From Irineochytrium annulatum (Eukaryota; Chytridiomycota; Chytridiomycetes; Chytridiales; Chytridiaceae), in assembly GCA_027600665.1 (NCBI GenBank), contig JADGJL010000019.1:20626-84625 (forward strand): 64,000 nucleotides of DNA, in the 5' to 3' direction. Shown here piece after piece: positions 55,980-64,000 of the stretch (position 1 is its first letter; every line of letters starts with the position of its first letter). The notes under the pieces were generated by a model, which saw only the letters and a program-made list of their open reading frames with translations, was not told the DNA's origin and did not search any database. The translations under genes were made by a program, and so were the position numbers.

Positions 55980-56362
55980 ATGCCACGCCGGCGTCGTCCC
56001 TTTGTGTTCCCGGTATTTTACCTTTGACGTCGGCAATAGAGGGATGGCTGCTTGCGATGAGAGGAATGTGTGTTTGGTTATGGTTTTGTTTCCGACTCTC
56101 GCTTCTCGTTCTTCATTCGTTATATGTTGGATATGGGAGCCTTTGGGTTGGGGCAAGTCTAAGACCGAAGAAATACACAGACGGAGAGAAAATGTTAGGT
56201 TTTGTTTGCTTCTTAAACAAGCAGAAAGCATAATTTCTCAGTTGGGGGCTTGTGCGGTCGCGCAACCGTTTCCACTCTATCCATTTTGGGTAATCTTCCA
56301 GAAGCTGAGCCCATCGTCCTTCTCGCAGCGCCTTAGAGCTCCATCGCCCTTGGCCACCCGCC
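55980..56362. other. Spacer between eL15 and the Sur7-like gene
   Basis: About 380 bases between two plus-strand genes, the eL15 3' region and next promoter. Nothing else was seen. Confidence 0.5.
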
Positions 56363-58938
56363 ATGTCGACGGCGACCACGTCCGATCCTACCGTCGTTGG
56401 CGCCCATGCCATCGCTGTGGAAAGCATGTCGCCGTCAGGGCGCCAGCGGAGGAAGAAGGGCGGAGGCTCGGCCTCCCCGACCAACAAAAACGGGGCCGTA
56501 GCCATGATCACGTTTACACAGGACGGGACCGTGGAAGTCGTTAAGATGGATGAGGTGGGGATCCGGAGACGTCGGGGAGCCGTGCATGCTGGAGACACTC
56601 TTTCTGACGCCGTCGTAGGACATCCTTTTGTTCCCGCGATATCCGCGCCGGAAGCCAGTCCTCACCATCCAGGTCATCATCTCACTGGTACTCCTCGTCT
56701 CGTGGATGAATAAAGTCATTTCCTTTCTTACGCCGAATGTGAGTACTTATCGCTACCTCCTTCACTTGGTAACCGCCTTGGGTGATTAGATCTTCACCGC
56801 CAGCAACCCACACTACCCCTCCGACCACACCTTCACGCTCCCTGACTACCCCTACGGCAACCGGACCTGGGCCTCCGTCTCGTATGGCTACTTCCATACA
56901 TGCCTCTCCTCTGGCAACTACATCATCCCGGAGAACTACGAATGCATGCCTCTCCCGCGGCTCTGTCAGCTCCGTTCCGCTGTCGGCTCGGGCGTTTCGT
57001 CGACATTAGCGGTTGACGCGTCCGAGCTGATGAGGGCGGAGGCGGCCTCAGGTGCTAACTCGGCCTGTACGTCGATTTATATCGCGTCGGCGTTGGGTAT
57101 TGTGGCTATCCCTTTGACGCCAGTCGCGTGGTATGGCGCTTGGGGTGTCGTGGTCGGGAGGATAACAGAGGAGAAGCTTTATAGGGGGAGGCATAATGCT
57201 AAATCAGTCATGATGGTGTCGCTAGTGCTAGCCTTCATCTCAGGTTAGACTTGCTGTTACGCTGTCTCGTCTTGCGCGCTAATTTGTGCTAAATTTACCA
57301 GTTCTCTTATCTTCCATCTCAATTGGCGTCGCAGCGAGCGCATTCGTCAACAACCCAGCGCTCACGGGCTCCTTCATAGCGTACGGCAGAGTCGGTGCGT
57401 CTGCCTATCTGGCCATCTCGTCTATCCTTGCGGACGCGTTCGTAGTCTTCCTAATCGTCTGGTGGACTTGGGGCCTCCTCATCACGCCCACGCACGACGC
57501 CATCCGACGCGCTATGATCTCGAGCACGACGGCCCTAGCGGCCTCGGTCTCTAGCTCTGGCGTGCATTTGGCGGCCGGCACGGGGCCTGGGTCGGCTGGA
57601 GGTCCCGCTGGCGCGGGACATGTCGATGCCTCGGTGTCCGCCGGTTCGTCGGGAGGATGTGGGAAGAAGGATGGGAAGGTCAGCGGCGTGAATATGGTGG
57701 CCGCTGTCGGCGAAGTTATGGCGAAGGCAGATGTCGGCGGGGCAATAGCGTTTGGCAGAGGGGCGAGCCTCGACGGCCTACCGGTTGGAAGCGGTGTCGC
57801 CGGGATGGCCTCGGGCGGCGTGGACGTTCCGGCACCCATGATGGTGTCACGTCCCTCCGCCGACGGCAAGACGCTCGTCGACAGCCTAGGGAGCCTCGAC
57901 GCCGCAGTCGCAGTTGCGGCTATGGGGGCCGGTGGAGGCGGGATGCCGTCGGCAGGCTCGGGCGCCACGGCAGCGGGGATAATGCCGCGCGGGACAATCA
58001 TCTTCGAGGACGAAATGCCGTCGTTCCTGATGTTGATGAACGAGGGCGGTGGCGGTGAGGCCCTTGCCCTCCAACAGCAACTTCTCCTTCAGCAACAGCA
58101 GCAGCAACAGCGCCAGCTTCAACTTCAACACCAGCACCACTCCGCCGACCTCGGCGCATTCTCTTTCGCGCCCTCTCTCTATTCCGACCCCTCTCACCCT
58201 ACACAGTCTCTCCCGCGCGTCACGCCTCCTCCACCCGTTAATCCCATCCCTCGTGGCACTGTCATCTTTGACGACGAGCTTTCGAACGGACCGGCATCCC
58301 AACTCCCCACCGACCACCAAGCACCGACCTCGCAACCTCCTGCGAACGGCGCCTCCTCAGCATGGGGAACCGAGTCTGTCGCGTCCTTCACACGCGTAAC
58401 ACCAACCGTCGCGGCTTGGGTTGGCAGCGGTGCGCCAATTTCATCATCCGCATCCCTTATGATGCACCAACGGCACCTCGGCGCCTTCCAACATCATCAA
58501 CCACCGCCACAGCCCTGCTACGAGGCCTTTAGCATGCCGCCAGCGCCATCACCCATCTCAACCGGGATGCCGGCGCTGACAATGCCCCAAGGGTCTCCCA
58601 CGACGCCGCTGCGGCTGCCGGGCGGCACACTGGCTGGTGGGATCCAGCCCGTGCCTGCTAACCCTGCCGACGCGCTGATGCACCTGCAGGCCTACCTTCC
58701 GCGCGTCTCTGCGGCACTGGATGGCGAGGACTCGAGGCTTCGCGTTGCGAGCAGCTGGGTGGTAAACCAGCAGGTCGTGCCGGGGGCCGCTATGCCGGCG
58801 CCTAACGCCGCGAGCTCCGGCTTTGGTGGCGGGAGCGACACTGGCGGCGGAGGTGGCGGAGGGCGCGGAGGGGCAAGCGAGGGTAGCGGACGGATTAAGG
58901 CCTTGCCGATGGGGACGGTGGTTTTTGATGATGAATGA
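56363..58938 (+). CDS. Sur7/claudin-like four-span membrane protein with long disordered tail
   Basis: Four-transmembrane protein with the general plan of fungal Sur7/PalI proteins; assignment is by topology. The cytosolic N terminus ([20 protein letters not shown]) is spliced to [19 protein letters not shown] and the first membrane helix ([12 protein letters not shown]). An outer loop with cysteines follows ([28 protein letters not shown]). Then come three more helices ([31 protein letters not shown] joined to [32 protein letters not shown]). A tail of about 450 residues is Gly-, Gln- and Pro-rich with a polyglutamine run and three PxGTxxFxDE motifs, the last at the very C terminus. Introns at about 56555-56622, 56731-56790 and 57245-57300. 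Confidence 0.7.
58071..58140 (+). repeat. CAG/CAA-rich polyglutamine tract
   Basis: Imperfect CAG/CAA run interrupted by CTT and CGC, encoding Gln-rich sequence ([20 protein letters not shown]) in the tail of the Sur7-like protein. Potentially length-polymorphic. Confidence 0.85.
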
Positions 58939-59500
58939 TGGTCAACTAGGAAGGACTGTACATGGCGTGATGACGGCCGCGTTTGCCTTAAAAAATAATA
59001 GATCCAAGTTTTATTCAAGATTTATGGAATAACGAATTTGACCTCTCCCACTTCGCAGAGAACAGCGAGGACCCGAGACGGACACGAGCGCCGAAACTCA
59101 TCGACATTATTTAGTTGACGGTCTGTAAGCGTGCCGGTATAGTAATATTCTATCTATTCTGCTTCCCAGGCACCAGACCTCGAGATCGCGCGGTGGCAGG
59201 CGCGTGTCCGACGGTAGGACAACTACTTCCCTACCTTTTTGGCTTAGTTATCTGCAGCGCTGGTGCTGGGACCTGATCGACATCAAGCCATGGTGACCCG
59301 CTGGACCGCCAACTTTCGCCCTTGTGCCATCAGTATCAGGACATTCTTTGTTGCGGATATGCGCGCCGCAAAATAAAACGAACACAATAACAGTGATGTT
59401 CAGAAGCTAGCAATAAACTGCATTTCGGTGCATACAAGTTCAAGAAAGTGCGACCCAATGAAAACCGATACATGTATGTGAGGATGACAAGACACACCGT
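58939..59500. other. Convergent 3' spacer
   Basis: About 560 bases between the stops of the Sur7-like and GNAT genes. I looked for snRNA-like or tRNA-like folds and saw none I could defend. Confidence 0.5.
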
Positions 59501-60895
59501 CTAGAAGGAGTCTGTCTTGTAAAATCCGCTTCTCAAAGTCCTTTTGCAGTCCACACCCTCACACCCTTTGAAGTTTCCGACAGGTCTCTCAAATAACGGC
59601 AACGCATCCTCCACCTTCTCTACCCTCACTTTCGTGCCATCCTCCTCGATAACCTCGAACGGCTTCAGCACTTTATACATCCACGCGTCATCCACAACGA
59701 CCTCCCTTCTTTCTGCATTGGATACCCAGCTGGGCAGCTTGCTATCCATTTCTGCCGCCCTATCAAACACCTCAAACGGCAGAATCGCTCCTGGAACAAC
59801 CAATTTCACGTCAAGCCCAGTCAATCCGTGTTTAGCCAGGGCGTATTTTACAACCGCCTCAAAGCTTCTCACGAACTCAACCGCGCCGACGGGTCCCACT
59901 GTAACGGGAGCCGTGCTTTCCTCCAACCTTCCAACGAAGAACTCCCTGACCTGCACCGTTACCTCCCCGACGTCCTCGCCCCTCGCTATCCGGTCCAGGT
60001 CCCACACCGACGCCTCGACAAAACCGTAAGCCACCGGTTCCCCGCGCGAGGACCCGCCGACCATGCATCGCACGACCCTTTTCCTGGTATCGTTCACGGA
60101 CTTCTCCACCCAAGTCCGCCAGGCTTCTGGTCCCCTAACAAACGACCCCGTTACCCCGCCTGCGACCCTCCCAAACAATGCGCGCAGCAGCGCCACATCC
60201 CCATCGTTCGAAAATTGAGCGTCCCTGCACCCGTCCGCCTGCCCACCACCGCCCGATAACTCGCCCGCGCGAACCTTCACGCCGTGGTACTCCAGCACGC
60301 GCTTCGTCCAACCCAGGCTCGCGTACAGCCCTGCGGCCGCCGGCGCAGCGTGGAGGACGGCCATGGGAAAGCCTTTCGTGGCCATGTATGCCTCGGCCAT
60401 GCTCATGAGTCGCGAGGCGAGTCGTTTGCCCCTGTGCGATGTCTGGGTCGCGACGTCGCCGATCGCGCCGCAGGGGATTGATGTGGCGGGCGTGAAGACC
60501 ATATCGCGGACGTAGACTCGCACCGAGCTCACGATCTTTCCCTGCTCGTGGTTTTGGCAAGTAAACAATCCAGAAAGTAAAAGAAATGGGCGAGATCTGA
60601 CCTGCTCCGGATCGAGGCTCACAACGACGCCGTCCAAGTCCCTCCTCTCGTCATTTTCCCAGTGATCTTGAAAGAGACCTCTTGGCGCGCCGGGGGCCCC
60701 GTTGGGCTTCGTGACGCAGAAGACGGTCGCCAGGTGGTCAAGGAATTCATTGACCTCGCCGGCTTGAAGGGTTCGGTGCGTGTACACGTCCGGGTTCGGG
60801 GAGTGGGGGCGAATCACCTCCGATGGTGGCGCGAGCTTGCCGTCGCCGACATTGGTCGGGGTCATCGGTGAGGACGAAGAAGGCACGGAAGGCAT
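59501..60895 (-). CDS. GNAT-family N-acetyltransferase (Eis-like layout)
   Basis: Probable acetyl-CoA-dependent N-acetyltransferase of unknown substrate. The GNAT core has SSVRVYVRDMVF, then IPCGAIGDVATQTSHRGKRL with the acetyl-CoA pyrophosphate loop (THRGKRLA type), followed by ASRLMSMAEAYMATKGFPMA and AAGLYASLGWTKR. The long C-terminal part (about 220 residues) includes VRCMVGGSSRGEPVAYGFVE and DVKLVVPGAILPFEVFDRA, recalling the two-domain Eis-type enzymes. A 60-nt segment at 60542-60601 is in frame without stops but has intron ends (gtcaga...agcag), so it is probably spliced, joining DPEQ to GKIVSS. The ATG at 60895 is used; the frame further up begins with TTG. Confidence 0.8.
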   Translation of the reverse strand: MPSVPSSSSPMTPTNVGDGKLAPPSEVIRPHSPNPDVYTHRTLQAGEVNEFLDHLATVFCVTKPNGAPGAPRGLFQDHWENDERRDLDGVVVSLDPEQVRSRPFLLLSGLFTCQNHEQGKIVSSVRVYVRDMVFTPATSIPCGAIGDVATQTSHRGKRLASRLMSMAEAYMATKGFPMAVLHAAPAAAGLYASLGWTKRVLEYHGVKVRAGELSGGGGQADGCRDAQFSNDGDVALLRALFGRVAGGVTGSFVRGPEAWRTWVEKSVNDTRKRVVRCMVGGSSRGEPVAYGFVEASVWDLDRIARGEDVGEVTVQVREFFVGRLEESTAPVTVGPVGAVEFVRSFEAVVKYALAKHGLTGLDVKLVVPGAILPFEVFDRAAEMDSKLPSWVSNAERREVVVDDAWMYKVLKPFEVIEEDGTKVRVEKVEDALPLFERPVGNFKGCEGVDCKRTLRSGFYKTDSF

Positions 60896-60950
60896 GGGTG
60901 GGTGGAGTTCAAAATTCAAACTTCAAGCAAGAAAGACGATATCACAGCAT

Positions 60951-62821
60951 TTACTCCGTTTTATTACAAGGCTCAGCTTCCCGGGGTTCCAAGTATTGCC
61001 CCAAATTAAAGTACTTCCGCCGAAACCTCGCGTGCGCCACCTCCTGCTCACTTGCCGAGTAAGGCATGTCCGGCTCTGTCGCGCTCAGCTTCTCCATCGT
61101 TATCAACCGGCGCGCCCACTTGCCGAAATACTGCTCCGAGTTGGCGATTAAACGAACACGGCGATGTTTCGGAATATCTTCGACAGGCCATTAGTTTTCG
61201 AGAGCAGCCGGGACGAAGAGTTACATACCGTCCGGCTCGTACTCGTCAGGAATCGTTGGCAGCCAAAAGACCAACCGCCCTTTCGGCACCAGATGCTTCG
61301 CCGCGAAATCGATGAGGTCGAGGATGACCTCGTCCAGTTCGTATGGTACGCTCTGCGGCACCTTCATTTCACCATTTGCCTTTCTGAACACACTGTAAGC
61401 AATCAAAATGGTATTCAAAATCCTAACACAAAAGTTGTCTTCGCCGGTAGCTTTTCGTTACGGCCGATCTTCTTTGCACCGGCGCGGACGCCGTACGGTG
61501 GGTCGCAAATGATGGCGTCCCAAAACTCGATCTCTCTCCATGGGTGGTGAACTAATCTGATCATCAGCCACGTAATTAAAGCTAAGCTGCATGTACCAAT
61601 ATCACAAACAACGGTGTCCAAGACCCTGCGTGCGGCAATATTAGCAATTCGCTCAACTCCCAGGTCCTCACCTGCCCTCGACCTCGTACTGAGTTATGAT
61701 AGACTTGACGCTCTTGTCCCCCTTCCCCCGTATTTGCCGCCCGTCAATGTCAGATCCCAAGGCGAAAGCGCCGAAGTGAGCCGACGTCACAAGAAAGCTC
61801 CCCGTTCCGACAAATGGATCTAAAACAAAGCTACCCGTCTTTACGAGCGCTTGGTTTGCCATAAGCAGCGAAAGCTCGGCATCCATGGATGTATTGCCCA
61901 AGTACTCGCTATTACAGTGTTAATCCCAATCTTAACAACATTCGGCTTACCGTTTTTTCAAATCGAACCGCGCAACAACACTCCGGCTACCTGTGGCAAC
62001 CTAGTTGTGTCCAATTAGCATTGGCCTAGCTTCTCGCTTTACCAATAACCCGAAGCAAGCGCGCTCCGGTCCTTCTGTCGGGGCGGGTATACCTCGTACG
62101 GCGTAATCACCGTAGTCCTCGTAAACACAAAACGTTACCGCCGGGTCTTTCAGGTTGATTTCTCCCTCTAACGGCAGGAACGAGAAGCGTTCAATTCTCT
62201 TGACTTTGCGTAGTTTAGTAAAAATGTTCGAAGCAGTAAGACGCAGCAGGCATGACAATGAGGAACAACATGTTGATCCAACATACCTTGCTCGGCAGGC
62301 GTCAGACTCTTTCCAAATGCCTGAACGAGGAACTTGAACGTGCTCGTACGGAAGGGCTCCTGCGGCGCAGGTTCAACCAACGGGCAGTGTAATCAATACT
62401 TACGAAAGGTTGCAAGGAACCTTTGACGGACTCGAGCAACGCGTCCATTGAGGGCTCGTCATTCCACAACTCAACGATCTCTCTATGTCCAGTCAGCAAG
62501 ACGACGACCATAGAGCGATCATACCGTATAAGAATAGACCTCCGTATCAGCCTCTTCGCGTCCTCAGCGCAGTCCAGCGTGACCACGAAGCTTTCCAATA
62601 CAAGTGTTAGCATCTCCACTCGTAGGAAAGCGTCGTACCCACAAGGGTGAGTGAACGGACAGCGTGGATATGTCGTATCCAAGGCGGACGTTCTCCATGG
62701 TTGCCAGTGCGTCGAGCTCTGCAACGGGCGCTTAGGACAGGGGCTTTCAACGAGAAGTTTTCAAACCAGCTAGTCGGAAATCCAGATGGGTGTGGGCCCA
62801 GTTTAAGAGAAATCGTCCCAT
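60951..62821 (-). CDS. TRM11: tRNA (guanine-N2-)-methyltransferase catalytic subunit Trm11
   Basis: With Trm112 it methylates G10 of tRNAs. The spliced N terminus reads MGRFLLNWAHTHLDFRLAEL, DALATMENVRLGYDISTLSV, then HSPFFVVTLDCAEDAKRLIR and RSILIREIVELWNDEPSMD (THUMP-like region). It continues RTSTFKFLVQAFGKSLTPAE and ERACFGLLVATGSRSVVARF, then DLKKREYLGNTSMDAELSL. SAM-binding motifs are FVLDPFVGTGSFLVTSAHFG and IICDPPYGVRAGAKKIGR (the catalytic DPPYG). The C terminus includes LVPKGRLVFWLPTIPDEYEP. At least nine short introns. It lies 55 bp upstream of the GNAT gene on the same strand and shares a 146-bp divergent promoter with MPC2. Confidence 0.94.
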
Positions 62822-62967
62822 TTTATTGATGCCTGCCGCTTTTCCCAGACTCTGAGGCTCCCGTACGTAGGAACGGATGTCTGAGTTGAATGACTTCGAG
62901 TTCGCTGAAAACCGCGCACAAGCCGCTTTATCGCTGTCAAAATCGGCTAATCCTTGAGATCGTCGCG

Positions 62968-63654
62968 ATGGCATCCGCAGCGGCCCCGGCTGCCCAGACT
63001 GCCTTTCAGAAGTTCTGGAACAGCCCCGCTGGTACGTTTGCACGTTAATCATTGTCACGCGGGGTCGCGGCGGAGGGCGGTTAGCAACGTGGACGGAATG
63101 CATGTGGTGGCTTCCAGATGACTTTTGGCATGGGATCGAACACGATCGCGGCGCGATTGTCAGGATCTGTAGCTGAAGCGTTGTCGCTCGACGATCGCGC
63201 CGGATCGCGCTGGATAGTGGTATTGGGGCCTGATCATACCAACCTTGTAGGTCCCAAGACCGTCTTCTTTTGGGCCCCGGCGACGAAATGGGTGCGTTGG
63301 ACGATCATCCACTTTTTTTTTGTAACCTGTTGCTGATGGTGCTGCTTAGGGGATCGTGCTCGCCGGCATCGGTGACATCAACAGGCCAGTGGAGAAACTC
63401 TCCTTTCAGCAGAACTTTGGTGCGTTAGCCTTCAAAATCATGGCATTGGATTTCGTTATTGACTTGTGTTAACCACAGCTCTCGCCGCAACGGGCATCAT
63501 CTGGTCTCGGTACTCCGTCGTCATTACCCCCATCAACTACAATCTCATGAGCGTCAACCTCTTCGTCGGTGCAACTGGCATCTACCAGCTGTTCAGGATC
63601 TTCCAGCACGACCAGCAGAAGAAGAAGGAGGCGGCGGCTGTGACTGCTGCTTGA
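62968..63654 (+). CDS. MPC2: Mitochondrial pyruvate carrier subunit 2
   Basis: Forms the inner-membrane pyruvate importer with MPC1. The spliced sequence is MASAAAPAAQTAFQKFWNSP, AGPKTVFFWAPATKWGIVLA, GIGDINRPVEKLSFQQNF and ALAATGIIWSRYSVVITPIN, then YNLMSVNLFVGATGIYQLF and a Lys/Gln-rich tail. GPKTVFFWAP and ATGIIWSRYS..ITP.NYNL are diagnostic. Three introns; the first is long for this genome (219 nt, 63032-63250). Length (about 120 residues) is normal. Confidence 0.96.
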
Positions 63655-64000
63655 GGTCATTTTTGGAATGAACATACTATTATACTTCACTTGCGTGCCC
63701 GCTGTTTGCATATATGTTCTAGTTGCGGTTCCTATATAGTGTCCTTCTTCTATGTTTGCATGACATGTCAGCGAAAATATGGTGCGATCAATCCTAGAGT
63801 CGTCTATTCATTTATTTTACTATCTTGAACCGCCAAGATGGACGCTTTAAAGTTTTAAAGCAAGACCCAAAGGCAAAGTTCCCGGGACGGGAAACCGAGA
63901 AAAAATTAATTCAAAGGAAAGTCGCGACACCGAGAAAATGGCAAAAGAATAGAAAACGATATCGGTCATGGGAGAATTGCTGCATTGGGATTGGTGGGGG
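63655..64000. other. Downstream of MPC2 to the window edge
   Basis: About 345 bases, AT-rich at first. No gene was recognised before the window ends. Confidence 0.5.

Overview
The window is nuclear DNA from a compact fungal genome, very probably a zoosporic (flagellated, chytrid-like) fungus. About 37 protein genes lie on both strands. They carry fungal-type proteins (Syp1, Eaf3, an Atf1-type bZIP with its HRA-like segment, Per1, a Sur7-like membrane protein) and are cut by small GT-AG introns, usually 35-70 nt. A homologue of the axonemal radial-spoke protein LRRC23 at 26970-28140, and a coiled-coil protein resembling CCDC148 at 35251-37032, point to a flagellum, which excludes Dikarya. I saw no transposons, rRNA, tRNA or CRISPR. 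Coordinates below are whole coding spans including introns.

Layout. 62-4729: an IQGAP/Rng2 cytokinesis scaffold (-). 5.2-5.7 kb: a small basic ORF (+). 5.9-10.8 kb: epsilon-COP (-), Eaf3/MRG15 (+), Syp1/FCHo (+). 11.1-15.1 kb: Atf1-type bZIP (-) and glycine-cleavage T protein (-). 15.2-16.4 kb: RER1 (+), then about 1.9 kb with no recognisable gene. 18.3-21.6 kb: a tail-anchored protein with IPGAMP repeats (+), a three-module metallothionein (-), the splicing factor YJU2 (-) and a truncated YJU2 copy pointing away from it (+). 21.9-26.9 kb: BSD-domain protein (-), Ubc1-type E2 (+) and a HECT E3 (+), an E2 followed directly by an E3. 27-33 kb: LRRC23 (-), membrane J-protein (+), citrate synthase (+), germinal-centre kinase (+). 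33-39.6 kb: two unknown genes, the CCDC148-like protein, frataxin (-), Per1 (+), cyclophilin PPIH (-). 40-44.8 kb: carnitine acetyltransferase, HSBP1 and a mitochondrial carrier (all -). 45-53.8 kb: an unknown low-complexity protein, a two-RRM protein, WDR89 and an F-box/twin-SPRY protein (all -). 55-59 kb: ribosomal protein eL15 (+) and a Sur7-like membrane protein (+). 59.5-63.7 kb: a GNAT acetyltransferase (-), TRM11 (-) and MPC2 (+).

The most striking signal is gene architecture. Comparing translated exons with strongly conserved families shows microexons of 6 nt (eL15), 7 nt (Ubc1), 10 nt (kinase P-loop), 11 and 12 nt (both in PPIH) and 15 nt (YJU2), plus a 24-nt exon in frataxin. Each restores a conserved family sequence exactly at a junction, and gene callers would miss most of them. 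Introns as short as 32 nt and one GC-AG intron are also present. Functionally the window is a mosaic of housekeeping genes: vesicle traffic, mitochondrial carbon and iron metabolism, ubiquitin and splicing. No biosynthetic cluster is visible.
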